A stretch of DNA of 64,000 nt from Azorhizobium oxalatiphilum (GTDB taxonomy: Bacteria > Pseudomonadota > Alphaproteobacteria > Rhizobiales > Xanthobacteraceae). A program made the translations under genes and the position numbers. Of this stretch, positions 44,869 through 54,377 are shown one piece after another (positions within the stretch are counted from its first letter, which is position 1; every line of letters starts with the position of its first letter). The stretch lies in contig NZ_BMCT01000001.1 of the NCBI RefSeq assembly GCF_014635325.1, positions 1,825,107 to 1,889,106 of the forward strand. Reading direction: 5' to 3'. The notes below the pieces were generated by a model. It did not search any database. It worked only from the letters and a program-made list of their open reading frames with translations, and was not told the origin of the DNA.

Positions 44869-45807
44869 TCATTCGCCCAGCATCCGCTCCAACTGATCGA
44901 GGGCCGTTTCGGGTGTCGCCCGCTGCCAGTCCGGCATCTGGTGACGGAACCATGTGACCTGTCGCTTGGCATAGCGGCGGGTGTCGTTCTGTCCTTCCGT
45001 CACCGCCTCGGCGCGGCTCATCTCGCCCCTCAGGTGACGCATGAGCGCCGGGGCGCCGTGGGCCTTCAATATGGTGCGGTCGGCAGGCAGAGCGCGGGCG
45101 GCCAGCCGCTCGGCTTCTTCCAGAGCGCCTGCCGCCATCATGCCCTCGAAGCGCGCGTCGATGCGCGCTCGCAGCGTCTCGCGCTCCACCTCCAGAACGA
45201 GGCGCACGCAGGCGGCGGGGTCGAGCAGGGGGGTGTGGCTGTCCTTCTGCCAGTGGCTGAGGGGGCGGCCGGTGGCCTCCAGCACTTCCAGCGCCCGCAG
45301 GATGCGCTGGCGGTCGCGTGGCTCCAGCCGCATTGCCGTTTCCGGGTCGAGGGTGGCGAGGCGGGCGTGCAGCACCTGCGCGTCTTCCGCTTCCGCCATA
45401 CCGCGCACGCGCTGGCGCACCTCCTCCGGCACGGCCGGAATGGGAGCAAGGCCCGAAGTGAGGGCGCGGAAATAAAGGCCGGTCCCGCCGATGAAGATCG
45501 GCAGCCGTCCTGCTGCCTGCACGGCAGCCAGCGTGCGCGCGGCATCCTCCGCCCAGCGGCCAACGGAATAATCCTCGGCGCCGTCCACATGCCCGTAGAG
45601 CAGGTGCGGCGCGCGTGATTCTTCTTCAACGCTCGGGCGGGCCGTAATCACCCGCAGATCGCCGTAAACCTGCATGGAATCGGCATTGATGACCGTTCCG
45701 CCGCATCGTTCCGCCAACGCGAGCGCGAGGGCCGACTTGCCGCTGGCCGTCGGACCTGCGATGAGCACCGCCAATGGTTTCAACGTTCTTCGAGCCTGAC
45801 TTGCCAT
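44869..45807 (-). CDS. miaA: tRNA dimethylallyltransferase
   Basis: 312-residue enzyme that adds a dimethylallyl group to A37 of UNN-decoding tRNAs. The P-loop is GPTASGKS (18-25), followed by [20 protein letters not shown] and [15 protein letters not shown]. The mid part has [10 protein letters not shown] and the C-terminal [13 protein letters not shown] matches the family's tRNA-binding motif. Its ATG overlaps the divergent serB ATG by 2 nt (CATG), so each promoter must lie inside the other gene, unless a start is further in. Confidence 0.96.
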   Translation of the reverse strand: MASQARRTLKPLAVLIAGPTASGKSALALALAERCGGTVINADSMQVYGDLRVITARPSVEEESRAPHLLYGHVDGAEDYSVGRWAEDAARTLAAVQAAGRLPIFIGGTGLYFRALTSGLAPIPAVPEEVRQRVRGMAEAEDAQVLHARLATLDPETAMRLEPRDRQRILRALEVLEATGRPLSHWQKDSHTPLLDPAACVRLVLEVERETLRARIDARFEGMMAAGALEEAERLAARALPADRTILKAHGAPALMRHLRGEMSRAEAVTEGQNDTRRYAKRQVTWFRHQMPDWQRATPETALDQLERMLGE

Positions 45808-46705
45808 GGTCTATGTCGCGACACTTATCTCAAACTCCACCCAGCTGGCCATAACGCGCGACGTGGTGGCCGCCGCCCGCGCTGTCCTGCCGGAGGCGGG
45901 CGATCCGGTGGTGCTCGATCCGGAGATCGCCGTGGAGATCGCCTTCGCGCCGGCGGCCGACGTCACGCCCGGCGCCATGCGGGATGCGGTGTGCGCGGCG
46001 CTGGGCGATACGCCGGTGGATGTGGTGGTGCAGCTGACCGCCGGCCGGCGCAAGCGCCTGTTCCTCGCCGACATGGATTCCACCATGATCGGGCAGGAAT
46101 GCATCGACGAACTGGCCGACGTGGTGGGGCTGAAGGCCCATGTGGCCGAGATCACCGAGCGGGCCATGCGCGGCGAGATCGCCTTCGAGCCGGCGCTGCG
46201 CGAGCGGGTGGCACTGCTGAAGGGGCTTGCGGAAGGCGTGGTGGCGGACGTGCTGCGCGACCGCATCCGGCTGACGCCGGGCGGCAAGGCGCTGGTGGGC
46301 ACCATGAAGGCCAATGGCGCCTATGCGGCGCTGGTGTCGGGCGGCTTCACTTTGTTCACCGGACCGGTGGCCGAGATGGTGGGCTTCGACGAGCACCGCT
46401 CCAACATCCTCGAAATCGCGGACGGCAAGTTCGCGGGCACGGTGGTGGAACCGATCCTCGGCAAGGAAGCCAAGCTCGCCGCACTGGTGGAATTGCGCGA
46501 CCGGCTGCACCTGGCGCCCTCCGAGACCATGGCGGTGGGCGATGGCGCCAACGATCTGGCCATGCTGGGCGAAGCGGGGCTGGGCGTCGCCTATCACGCC
46601 AAGCCGAAGGTGGCGGCCGAGGCTCACGCTCGTGTCGATCATGGCGACCTGACCGCGCTGCTCTACATGCAGGGCTATCACCGCGAGGACTTCCGCGAAG
46701 GCTGA
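45806..46705 (+). CDS. serB: Phosphoserine phosphatase
   Basis: 299-residue HAD-type phosphatase, the last step of serine synthesis. Nucleophile and acid are D89 and D91 in [14 protein letters not shown]; motif II is [14 protein letters not shown], and motif IV is [16 protein letters not shown]. The short N-terminal region (1-80) is the SerB-specific ACT-like part. Start overlaps divergent miaA by 2 nt. A bidirectional terminator follows, before the convergent degP. Confidence 0.96.
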   Translation: MVYVATLISNSTQLAITRDVVAAARAVLPEAGDPVVLDPEIAVEIAFAPAADVTPGAMRDAVCAALGDTPVDVVVQLTAGRRKRLFLADMDSTMIGQECIDELADVVGLKAHVAEITERAMRGEIAFEPALRERVALLKGLAEGVVADVLRDRIRLTPGGKALVGTMKANGAYAALVSGGFTLFTGPVAEMVGFDEHRSNILEIADGKFAGTVVEPILGKEAKLAALVELRDRLHLAPSETMAVGDGANDLAMLGEAGLGVAYHAKPKVAAEAHARVDHGDLTALLYMQGYHREDFREG

Positions 46706-46735
46706 ACGCCTCCGCACACCTTGCCCTGAAAACAA

Positions 46736-46763
46736 AAATGCCCCGGCCTCAGCCGGGGCATTT
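46736..46763. terminator. Bidirectional terminator between serB and degP
   Basis: A 9-bp GC stem (tgccccggc/gccggggca) with 4-nt loop is flanked by A and T runs on both sides. It would end the serB transcript on the plus strand and the degP transcript on the minus strand, for which the U tract is longer. Confidence 0.85.
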
Positions 46764-46782
46764 GCGTTTCGGGGGAGGGCGC

Positions 46783-48264
46783 TCAGTTCAGCGGCACGGC
46801 GGCGAACTGCACCTGGCCTTCGCCATCGGAAATCAGCAGCAGGGCCGACTTCTTGCTGTCCTTCTTCAGGGCATCCACCCGCTTCTGCAGATCGGCGGGG
46901 GCGGACACCGGCTCCTGACCCACTTCCACGATCACCTGACCGGCCTTGAGGCCCTTGTCGGCGGCGGCAGAATTGCGGTCCACGGAGGTGATCACCACGC
47001 CCTTCACCGTGTCCTTGAGCTTGAACTTCTTGCGCAGGTCGTCGGTGATGGCGGCCACTTCCAGCCCCAGCACCTTGCTCGCCGCCACCGGCTTCTCATC
47101 CGGCTTGGCGGACTTGGCGGCAGCGGCCTTCTCTTCCTCGGGAGCGCGGGCGACGGTGATCTTCAGCGTCTCTTCCTTGCCCTTGCGGATGACGACGATG
47201 TCCACCTGCTTGCCCACCGGCGTGTCAGCGACGATGCGGGGCAGATCGCGCACATCCTTCACGTCCTTGCCGTCGAACTTCACGATCACGTCGCCGGCCT
47301 TGAGGCCGGCCACGGCGGCGGGGCTCTTGCTGTCGTTGAGGCCGCCCACCAGCGCGCCGCGCGCCTTGCCGAGATTCAGGCTCTCGGCGATCTCGTCGGA
47401 GACGGTCTGGATGCGCACGCCGATCCAGCCGCGCCGCACTTCCTTGAACTGCTGGAGCTGGGCGATGACCGCGTTCACGGTCGCCGAGGGCACCGCGAAG
47501 CCGATGCCGATGGAGCCGCCGGAGGGGGAGATGATGGCGGTGTTCACGCCGATCACGTCGCCTTCCATGTTGAACAGCGGGCCGCCGGAATTGCCGCGGT
47601 TGATGGCGGCGTCCGTCTGCAGGAAGTTGTCGTAGGGGCCGGAATTGATGTCGCGGTTGCGCGCGGAGATCACGCCCACGGTGAGCGTGCCGCCGAGACC
47701 GAACGGATTGCCGATGGCCATCACCCAGTCGCCGACGCGCATCCTGTCGCTGTCACCGAACTTCACCGCCACCAGCGGCTTCTCGGACGTGACCTTGAGC
47801 AGCGCGAGATCGGTCTTGGTGTCGCGGCCGATCAGCTCGGCCTTGAGCTTCGAGCCGTCGTTGAAATTGGCGTAGATCTCGTCCGCGTCGGCGATCACGT
47901 GATTGTTGGTGACGATGTAGCCCGTCGGGTCGATGACGAAGCCCGAGCCGAGCGAGGAGACACGGCGCGGCCGCTGGCCCTGCTGGCCCTCGCCGCCGTC
48001 TTCCTGCTGACGGCGCTTGAAGAACTCGTCGAAAAAGTCCTCGAACGGCGAGCCCGGCGGCAGCTGCGGGGCGGGTACGCTGCGGGAGGCGGCCACATTC
48101 TGCGAGGTGGAGATGTTCACCACCGCGTCCATCACCTTCTCGGCGACGTCGGCCACGGTGTCCGGGCCCTTGCTGGAGGCGGCGAAAGCGGGTGCCGCCA
48201 GCACCAGCGAGAGTGCCAGCGCAGGCGCCGCGAAGGCGTTGCGGAAACGGTTCAGGGTCGACAT
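46783..48264 (-). CDS. degP: DegP/HtrA-family periplasmic serine protease
   Basis: 493-residue Do-type protease/chaperone. The signal peptide is residues 1-29 (LVLAAPAFAA). The catalytic triad is H122 (TNNHVI), D152 (TDLALLK) and S226 (RGNSGGPL). Two PDZ domains follow, about 265-360 (VGGLNDSKSPAAVAGLKAGD) and 395-493 (NSAAADKGLKAGQVIVEVGQ). It degrades misfolded envelope proteins and often lies next to hflKC in alphaproteobacteria. The upstream 314 nt holds a terminator for the DUF2065 gene and the likely degP promoter; otherwise no gene is seen there. Confidence 0.96.
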   Translation of the reverse strand: MSTLNRFRNAFAAPALALSLVLAAPAFAASSKGPDTVADVAEKVMDAVVNISTSQNVAASRSVPAPQLPPGSPFEDFFDEFFKRRQQEDGGEGQQGQRPRRVSSLGSGFVIDPTGYIVTNNHVIADADEIYANFNDGSKLKAELIGRDTKTDLALLKVTSEKPLVAVKFGDSDRMRVGDWVMAIGNPFGLGGTLTVGVISARNRDINSGPYDNFLQTDAAINRGNSGGPLFNMEGDVIGVNTAIISPSGGSIGIGFAVPSATVNAVIAQLQQFKEVRRGWIGVRIQTVSDEIAESLNLGKARGALVGGLNDSKSPAAVAGLKAGDVIVKFDGKDVKDVRDLPRIVADTPVGKQVDIVVIRKGKEETLKITVARAPEEEKAAAAKSAKPDEKPVAASKVLGLEVAAITDDLRKKFKLKDTVKGVVITSVDRNSAAADKGLKAGQVIVEVGQEPVSAPADLQKRVDALKKDSKKSALLLISDGEGQVQFAAVPLN

Positions 48265-48524
48265 GGCCTCTCCTCGCGGGCGGCGGACAGATCAAACGCA
48301 ACAGCTGCGGCGGGGATCCCGTCTCCCGTCACGGAAGATGAGACGCCGAAACCGCAGCAAATCGAAAGTCACGCTCCGGTGACTGGCCGAGGGCCGCCAT
48401 CCGGACCCGTCCGCCGGGAGGCCCGCATGGCGGGCCGAGGCCCGTTCTGCCCAAAGCTGCGACAGCCGGCGCGGGCGCGCAAGCGGGGGCGGCGCAAACG
48501 GTACGCGCCATCAGGGATAAGTCA

Positions 48525-48560
48525 CGAAAAACCCCGGCGATTGCATGACCGCCGGGGTTC
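48525..48560 (-). terminator. Rho-independent terminator after the hflK-hflC-DUF2065 operon
   Basis: On the minus strand, aaccccggcg and cgccggggtt form a 10-bp stem (48530-48559) followed by TTTTTCG. It lies about 20 nt after the DUF2065 stop. Confidence 0.85.
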
Positions 48561-48578
48561 AACTTCAGTCCGGGCTGT

Positions 48579-48764
48579 TCAGGAGCGGACCAGCCACACC
48601 AGAAGCACCCCCACGATGCCGGCGGCGAGACCGGCAATGCGCATGGGTGCTTCGGGCGATTTCAGCACGGCCTTCATCGCCCGTCGCCACGCGGCGGGAA
48701 ACGCCGCGAGGCTGAGCCCTTCGATCACCAGCACCAGGCCCAGGGCGGCGATCAGGTCACGCAT
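48579..48764 (-). CDS. DUF2065 family small membrane protein
   Basis: 61-residue protein of two transmembrane helices (LIAALGLVLVIEGLSLAAF and APMRIAGLAAGIVGVLLVWL). It matches the small DUF2065 family that commonly sits next to hflC or purA/hisZ. I use the ATG at MRDLIAALGL; a GTG 6 nt upstream is an alternative. It lies 11 nt after hflC in the same operon, so it may act with the HflKC complex, but function is unknown. Confidence 0.82.
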   Translation of the reverse strand: MRDLIAALGLVLVIEGLSLAAFPAAWRRAMKAVLKSPEAPMRIAGLAAGIVGVLLVWLVRS

Positions 48765-48775
48765 GGCCACGCGCG

Positions 48776-49699
48776 TCAGCGTGTGGCGGGCAGGGCGGCG
48801 CCGGCGGCAGCCGGGGCCTGCGGCGCGACCGTGCCGGCCGGGCTCTTGAAGAAGCGCAGGAAGTCCCAGTCCGGGCTGATCATCAGCCGGGTGTCGTTCT
48901 GCTTCATCGAGGCTTCATAGGCCAGCATGGAACGGTAGAAGGCGAAGAAGTCCGGATCCCGCCCATAGGCATCGGCGAAGATCTGGTTCCGCTCCGCGTC
49001 GCCCTGACCGCGCAGGGCTTCGCCCTTCGAATTGGCCTCGGCGACCAGGATGGTCACTTCGCGATCGGCACGCGACCGCGTGCGCTGGGCCGCTTCGCCG
49101 CCCTGCGCGCGGATTTCCGCCGCTTCCCGCTGACGGTCGGTCTGCATGCGCTGGAACACCGCCTGGCTGTTGGCATCCGGCAGATCGGCGCGGCGGATGC
49201 GCACATCCACCACCGTGATGCCGAAGTTGGCCGCCTCACGGTTGAGCTGCTCCTTGATGCGGCCCATCAGGCCCTCGCGCTCGTCACGCACCACCTGGGT
49301 GAAGGTGCTCTCACCCACGACACGGCGGAGCGCCGAGTTGAGGATGGTGGAGAGACGCGAGTTGGCGCCCTCGATGGTGCCCACCGCCTGGTAGAAGCGC
49401 AGCGGATCGGTGATCCGGTAGCGCGCGAAGGCGTCCACCATCAGGCGCTTCTGGTCGGAAGCGATCACTTCCTGCGAGGGGTTCTCGAGGTCGAGGATGC
49501 GCTTGTCGATGTAGATCACGGTGTCGATGAACGGCACCTTCCAGTGCAGGCCGGGCGTGGTGATGGGGGCCTGGGCGTTGCCGAGGCGCAGCACCAGTGC
49601 CTGCTGGTTCTGGGTGACGGTGAAGGCGGCCGAGTAGAGGCCGACGATCACCACGAGGACGATGACGAGGAGGCCGCCGCCGAAGAAGGGGCTTTTCAT
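48776..49699 (-). CDS. hflC: FtsH-modulating membrane protease subunit HflC
   Basis: 307-residue SPFH-domain protein with one N-terminal transmembrane helix (residues 8-28, GGLLVIVLVVIVGLYSAAF). The SPFH domain spans about 30-215, with FARYRITDPLRFYQAVG and VVGESTFTQVVRDERE. The C-terminal helical arm ends Pro/Ala-rich. With HflK it forms the large cage around FtsH that limits degradation of membrane proteins. Start overlaps hflK stop by 4 nt. Confidence 0.97.
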   Translation of the reverse strand: MKSPFFGGGLLVIVLVVIVGLYSAAFTVTQNQQALVLRLGNAQAPITTPGLHWKVPFIDTVIYIDKRILDLENPSQEVIASDQKRLMVDAFARYRITDPLRFYQAVGTIEGANSRLSTILNSALRRVVGESTFTQVVRDEREGLMGRIKEQLNREAANFGITVVDVRIRRADLPDANSQAVFQRMQTDRQREAAEIRAQGGEAAQRTRSRADREVTILVAEANSKGEALRGQGDAERNQIFADAYGRDPDFFAFYRSMLAYEASMKQNDTRLMISPDWDFLRFFKSPAGTVAPQAPAAAGAALPATR

Positions 49700-50826
49700 C
49701 GCGTGGCTCCCTGGGTCTGCGGACCGGTGGTGACGGGGGCGCGGCGCGGCTCATTGAGCGGCAGCACCGGCACGACGCCGTTTCCGCTGCGGGTCGCACC
49801 CTGGTCCACGATCACCTTGTCCACGCCGCCGAGCACGCGTTCCATGGTTTCCAGATACATGCGCTCGCGGGTCACGTCCTTCGCCTTCACGTATTCATCG
49901 TAGATCTTGAGGAAGCGGTCGGCCTGGCCGCGCGCTTCCACGACGGTGCGTTCGCGATAGGCCTGCGCCGCATTGTCGATGCGGGCAGATTCACCGCGCG
50001 CCTCGGGGATGACCCGGTTGGCGTAGGTCTGGGCTTCGTTCTGGGCGCGCTCGGCGTCCGCGCGGGCCGCCTGCACGTCGCGGAAGGCGTCGATGACCTG
50101 CGCGGGCGGGTCCACCTTCTGCATCTGCACCTGCGTGATGCGCACGCCGGCCCCGTAGCTGTCGAGGGTGCGCTGCATGAGGTCATGCACGCCCTGCTCG
50201 ATCGTCTGGCGGGCACCGGTGAGAATCGGCTGGATGTTGTTGCGTCCCACCACCTCGCGCATGGCGCTTTCGGCCACCGCCTTGATGGTGCCCTCGGGGT
50301 TCTGGACGTTGAACAGATAGTGTTCGGCGTTGTTGATGACCCAGAACACCGCGAAGTCCACGTCGACGATGTTCTCGTCGCCGGTGAGCATGAGGCTCTC
50401 TTCCGGCACGTCGCGCAGCACGGCGGCGTTGCGGCGGGTGTCCTCGGCGAGGCGCATGCCGATGTCGATGCGGTTCACGCGCGTGACCTTGGGGGTCACG
50501 ACGGTCTCGATCGGATAGGGCAGGTGGTAGTTCAGGCCCGGCTGGGTGAGCTGGACGAACTTGCCGAACCGCAGGACCACGCCCTGCTCGTCGGGTTCCA
50601 CGCGATAGAAGCCGGACAGCAGCCAGCCGGCCACCACCAGCGCCACCACCAGGATCGCGCCCTTGGTGCCCATGGAGCCGGGCAGCATGTGCCGCAGGCG
50701 GTCCTGGCTGCGGCGGATCAGGTCTTCAATGTCCGGAGGATTTGGTCCTGAGGACTGCGGCCCCGTACCCCAGGGCCCTTTAGGCCCGTTTCCCCAGGGG
50801 CCACCGCCCTGATTCTTCCACGACAT
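49696..50826 (-). CDS. hflK: FtsH-modulating membrane protease subunit HflK
   Basis: 376-residue HflK. A Gly/Pro/Trp-rich N-terminus (NQGGGPWGNGPKGPWGTG) precedes a transmembrane helix at about 56-75 (ILVVALVVAGWLLSGFYRV) and the SPFH domain with GKFVQLTQPGLNYHLPYPIE. Coiled-coil region about 240-310. I use the second of two adjacent ATG codons, as it is better spaced from GGGAG; the first (3 nt earlier) is also possible. Head of the hflK-hflC-DUF2065 operon; an additional 191 nt upstream carries no gene. Confidence 0.97.
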   Translation of the reverse strand: MSWKNQGGGPWGNGPKGPWGTGPQSSGPNPPDIEDLIRRSQDRLRHMLPGSMGTKGAILVVALVVAGWLLSGFYRVEPDEQGVVLRFGKFVQLTQPGLNYHLPYPIETVVTPKVTRVNRIDIGMRLAEDTRRNAAVLRDVPEESLMLTGDENIVDVDFAVFWVINNAEHYLFNVQNPEGTIKAVAESAMREVVGRNNIQPILTGARQTIEQGVHDLMQRTLDSYGAGVRITQVQMQKVDPPAQVIDAFRDVQAARADAERAQNEAQTYANRVIPEARGESARIDNAAQAYRERTVVEARGQADRFLKIYDEYVKAKDVTRERMYLETMERVLGGVDKVIVDQGATRSGNGVVPVLPLNEPRRAPVTTGPQTQGATR

Positions 50827-51020
50827 CATCCACTCCCGTGGGAGCGCCGCGAAAAGGCGGCGGTCCGGACCGTACCACTCTGCCCCTTCACACGGGAGGT
50901 CCGGGCGCGCCCATCGGACGCGTCAACGATCCCCCCGCTGGCGGCAGGTTATAGAAAAGCACGCGTCCCGATTCAACGCGACGCGCGCCTTCTTACTCTC
51001 AGATAAGGATCGGGTCGAAG

Positions 51021-51299
51021 TTACGCAACGGGAGGAGCTCCCGCCACGCCGAGCCGCTCCGACGCGCTATGGCTGCGCACGGTGGCCGTGCCACGATAGT
51101 AATCCAGCACAAACAGCCGGATCGCGGAGGAGAGATTGCCTTGATTACGGCCGGAGTCGATGGTCGCCACCAGATCGGACAAGGTCAGGCGTCGCTGGCC
51201 TGCGATCTCCTTCAATGCATCCCAGAAGGCATCTTCCAGGCTTACGCTGGTCTTGTGTCCGGCGATGACGATTGATCTTTTCACGACGGGGCTTTTCAT
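51021..51299 (-). CDS. Ribbon-helix-helix domain protein
   Basis: 92-residue protein of the RHH_4-type family common in alphaproteobacteria. The RHH core is KRSIVIAGHKTSVSLEDAFW, then LKEIAGQRRLTLSDLVATID and LSSAIRLFVLDYYRG. It may bind DNA as a dimer; the target is unknown. Its ATG overlaps the stop of the upstream DUF4169 gene by 1 nt, a pairing conserved in many alphaproteobacteria, as far as I recall. Confidence 0.85.
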   Translation of the reverse strand: MKSPVVKRSIVIAGHKTSVSLEDAFWDALKEIAGQRRLTLSDLVATIDSGRNQGNLSSAIRLFVLDYYRGTATVRSHSASERLGVAGAPPVA

Positions 51300-51484
51300 C
51301 AGTCTTCCCTCTCGGTGCGCGCGTGACCATCGAGGCGCTGAGCCATCAGCCGCTCTTGCGCGGCCTGAGCCTCCCGCTCAGCCTTGGTGCGGCCGAACCT
51401 GATCCGGTTCTCCGCAGCCTCAGCCTGCGCCTCCTGCCGGGCCCGGGTTTTCCGTGCCCTTTTGAGGTTCACGACGTCGCCCAC
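51299..51484 (-). CDS. DUF4169 family protein
   Basis: 61-residue, very basic and helical protein. The family signature VNLKRARKTRARQEAQAEAA and NRIRFGRTKAEREAQ is clear. I start at the GTG of VGDVVNLK, supported by GAGG 5 nt upstream; a longer frame adds 28 residues unlike the family. Overlaps the RHH gene start by 1 nt. Function unknown. The 273 nt to fumC upstream holds only promoter-like AT-rich sequence. Confidence 0.82.
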   Translation of the reverse strand: MGDVVNLKRARKTRARQEAQAEAAENRIRFGRTKAEREAQAAQERLMAQRLDGHARTERED

Positions 51485-51757
51485 AGTGTCCTCGTTTCCA
51501 GCGCGATCCCCCAACCGAGCTGTGCTCAATCGAATCTGCAACCGGCTTACTCCCTGCCGGCCACTCATGTGATCACAGCATCAAATCATCAAAATTACCA
51601 CCGTCATCGGCGCGGCCGAGCTATGTCCAAAGGCCACGGGGGATGACTGCAAATCGTACCTCCCAACACTAATTTTGATGGATTGCGACGCTCACGGACT
51701 TCTGAAGACGTGTGCTAGAAGCCTCCTCGCTGATTAGCCCAAGGAGAGTGCAGGGAC

Positions 51758-53149
51758 ATGAGCGCGACCCGCATCGAGACTGATACTTTCGGCCCCATCG
51801 AGGTGCCGTCCGACCGCTACTGGGGGGCGCAGGCGCAACGCTCCTACGGCAACTTCAAGATCGGCTGGGAGCGCCAGCCGCTGCCGATCGTGCGGGCTCT
51901 CGGCATCGTCAAGCGTGCCGCTGCGGAAGCCAACGAGCAGCTCGGCCGGCTCGACCCGAAGGTCGGCGCGGCGATCGTCGCCGCGGCCCAGGAAGTCATC
52001 GAGGGCAAGCTCGACGATCACTTTCCGCTGGTGGTCTGGCAGACCGGCTCCGGCACCCAGTCAAACATGAATGCCAATGAAGTGATCTCGAACCGGGCCA
52101 TCGAAATGCTCGGCGGGGAGAAGGGCTCCAAGAAGCCCGTCCACCCGAACGATCACGTAAATATGAGCCAGTCGTCCAACGATACTTACCCGACGGCGAT
52201 GCATGTCGCCTGCTCGGAGGAGATCGTCCACCGCCTGCTGCCGGCCCTGAAGACCCTTCACGGTGCCCTCGACGCCAAGGCGAAAGAGTGGACCTCGATC
52301 ATCAAGATCGGGCGCACCCACACCCAGGACGCCACCCCGCTGACGCTCGGCCAGGAATTCTCCGGCTATGCCAAGCAGGTGGAGAACGGCATCGCCCGCA
52401 TCGAGCAGACCCTGCCGGCGCTGATGCAGCTGGCGCAGGGCGGCACGGCGGTCGGCACCGGCCTCAACGCCCCGGTGGGCTTCGCCGAGGCGGTGGCCGA
52501 GAAGATCGCCGCCATCACCGGCCTGCCCTTCACCACCGCGCCGAACAAGTTCGAGGCGCTGGCGGCCCATGACGCCATGGTGTTCTCGCACGGCGCCATC
52601 AACACGGTGGCGGCCTCGCTGTTCAAGATCGCCAACGACATCCGCTTCCTGGGCTCCGGCCCGCGCTCGGGCCTCGGCGAGCTGTCGCTGCCGGAAAACG
52701 AGCCGGGCTCGTCCATCATGCCGGGCAAGGTGAACCCGACCCAGTGCGAGGCGCTGACCCAGGTGTGCGTGCAGGTGTTCGGCAACAATGCCGCGCTCAC
52801 CTTCGCCGGCAGCCAGGGCCATTTCGAGCTGAACGTGTTCAACCCGGTGATGGCCTACAACTTCCTCCAGTCGGTGCGCCTGCTGGCGGATGCGGCGGTG
52901 AGCTTCACCGAGCATTGCGTTGTGGGCATCGAGCCGCGCGTGGACAACATCAAGGCCGGCCTTGAGCGCTCGCTGATGCTGGTGACGGCGCTGGCGCCGA
53001 AGATCGGCTATGACGCGGCCGCCAAGATCGCCAAGACCGCGCACAAGAACGGCACCACGCTCCGCGAGGAAGCGGTGGGCGGCGGCTACGTGACGAACGA
53101 GGAGTTCGACGCGGTGGTCCGTCCGGAGAACATGATCTCGCCCGGCTGA
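51758..53149 (+). CDS. fumC: Class II fumarate hydratase
   Basis: 463-residue iron-independent fumarase that interconverts fumarate and malate. The family signature [11 protein letters not shown] is at 317-327, with the substrate-binding segments [14 protein letters not shown] (97-109), [14 protein letters not shown] (129-142) and [16 protein letters not shown] (185-200). Length is usual. AAGGAG precedes the ATG. It is followed by a clear terminator. Confidence 0.98.
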   Translation: MSATRIETDTFGPIEVPSDRYWGAQAQRSYGNFKIGWERQPLPIVRALGIVKRAAAEANEQLGRLDPKVGAAIVAAAQEVIEGKLDDHFPLVVWQTGSGTQSNMNANEVISNRAIEMLGGEKGSKKPVHPNDHVNMSQSSNDTYPTAMHVACSEEIVHRLLPALKTLHGALDAKAKEWTSIIKIGRTHTQDATPLTLGQEFSGYAKQVENGIARIEQTLPALMQLAQGGTAVGTGLNAPVGFAEAVAEKIAAITGLPFTTAPNKFEALAAHDAMVFSHGAINTVAASLFKIANDIRFLGSGPRSGLGELSLPENEPGSSIMPGKVNPTQCEALTQVCVQVFGNNAALTFAGSQGHFELNVFNPVMAYNFLQSVRLLADAAVSFTEHCVVGIEPRVDNIKAGLERSLMLVTALAPKIGYDAAAKIAKTAHKNGTTLREEAVGGGYVTNEEFDAVVRPENMISPG

Positions 53150-53223
53150 GCCACCTTCCGACCGAACTGGCCGGATGCGCGCGCCGCATCCGTGCCCGCT
53201 CGGTCCGCGTATGGGATAGAAAT

Positions 53224-53259
53224 GCCGGGCGGCCCCACACGGTGCCGCCCGGTTTTTTT
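53224..53259 (+). terminator. Rho-independent terminator of fumC
   Basis: A stem of gccgggcggc with gccgcccggt around a 10-nt loop, followed by seven Ts, about 75 nt after the fumC stop. Confidence 0.92.
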
Positions 53260-53296
53260 GTGCGCGGCTATGCCCGCTCTTCCGTCTGGAGGCCCC

Positions 53297-53923
53297 ATGG
53301 CGAGTCTGCCCGCCCATCTGCGTCCGGTGGCCATCGACGATCTGCACCCCACCCAGCTCACCCTCGGTCTCGAGGAGGTGGCGCGGCGGGCGAAGAAGAT
53401 GATGGCCATGGGCGAGGCCGAGGCGGACGCCCTGTTCCGGAGGAAGGCCATTCCCTGCGTGCGCGGGCCGGGTGGTCAGCTCTATCTCATCGACCACCAC
53501 CATTTGTGCCGGGCGGCGCTCATCGCCGGTTACAAGACCGTCTATCTCGACACGGGCAAGCTGGTGGACCGCTCGAAGCTGAACCGCGCCGATTTCTGGG
53601 ACGAGATGGAGCGGGAGGGCAATTGCTGGCCCATCGACGCCGACGGCAATCGCCGGCCCTATGCGCGCATTCCCTCCCATGTGCGGGAGCTGACCGACAA
53701 TCCCTGGCGCACGCTCGCCCGCGCTGTACGCGGCCCGGCGTTCCGGGACGATGACGAGACGCCGTTCAAGGAATTCATGTGGGGCGAATATTTCCGCTCC
53801 TTCATGTCGAAGCGGCTGATCGAGACCGATCTGGACCTCGCCCGCGACCTCGCCATCAGGCTCGCCCATCTGGACGAGGCGCAGGATCTGCCCGGCTATC
53901 TGGGGCGCAAGCCGAAGGGGTGA
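53297..53923 (+). CDS. ParB-like nuclease-domain protein
   Basis: 208-residue protein. The ParB-like domain (about 5-110) begins LRPVAIDDLHPTQLTLGLEE and has LYLIDHHHLCRAALIAG, matching the ParBc_2-type (putative ParB-like nuclease) family. It lacks a helix-turn-helix partition domain, so it is not the chromosome partition ParB. I start at the ATG after TGGAGG; a longer frame runs into the fumC terminator. Role unknown. It converges with the GlpM-like gene. Confidence 0.82.
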   Translation: MASLPAHLRPVAIDDLHPTQLTLGLEEVARRAKKMMAMGEAEADALFRRKAIPCVRGPGGQLYLIDHHHLCRAALIAGYKTVYLDTGKLVDRSKLNRADFWDEMEREGNCWPIDADGNRRPYARIPSHVRELTDNPWRTLARAVRGPAFRDDDETPFKEFMWGEYFRSFMSKRLIETDLDLARDLAIRLAHLDEAQDLPGYLGRKPKG

Positions 53924-53933
53924 GGCGCGTGCC

Positions 53934-54263
53934 TCACACCAGCCGCGCCAGACCGAACATCACACCCAGCATCACGCCCCATGCGGCCAGCCCGACGAGA
54001 AGGGCGAGGCGGTAATCCATCTGGCCGAGGGCGAAATAGCAGGCCAGCAGGAAAGCCAGATAGGCCGGAAGGGTCTTGGCGCTGGCGAGGCAGGTCTCCT
54101 GCAGCGCCGGCAGGTCGCCGCGCGCGCCCATGATCAGCAGGGCAATCAGGGAGAAGGTCGGGAACAGCGGCAGGATGCCGGGCAAGGTGGCGCCCTGTTT
54201 CGACAGATGGGCGATCAGCATGGTGACGGCTCCGCCCGCCATGCCCTTCCAGATAAGGTCCAT
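53934..54263 (-). CDS. GlpM/DUF3147-like membrane protein
   Basis: 109-residue protein with four predicted helices: LIWKGMAGGAVTMLIAHLSK, LFPTFSLIALLIMGARG, TLPAYLAFLLACYFALG and LALLVGLAAWGVMLGVMFGL. Length and layout match the GlpM family. I start at MDLIWKGMAG. No substrate or partner is visible. It converges with the ParB-like gene, 10 nt apart. Confidence 0.72.
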   Translation of the reverse strand: MDLIWKGMAGGAVTMLIAHLSKQGATLPGILPLFPTFSLIALLIMGARGDLPALQETCLASAKTLPAYLAFLLACYFALGQMDYRLALLVGLAAWGVMLGVMFGLARLV

Positions 54264-54377
54264 TCCACGTGATCCCCGGTGCCCGCCGCGCGTCGGTATC
54301 CGGCGGGCCATGATGCCGGGGGCGTAGGACGCGCCGGGCGCGCAGGCAAGGGAAATGGATGCCTGCCGCTGCGTCGC

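Noticed and set aside
53297..53923. Chromosome-partition ParB.
   Set aside because: It lacks the helix-turn-helix and dimerisation parts, and no parA lies next to it; the ParA-like gene in the T6SS cluster is 13 kb away and has its own partner.
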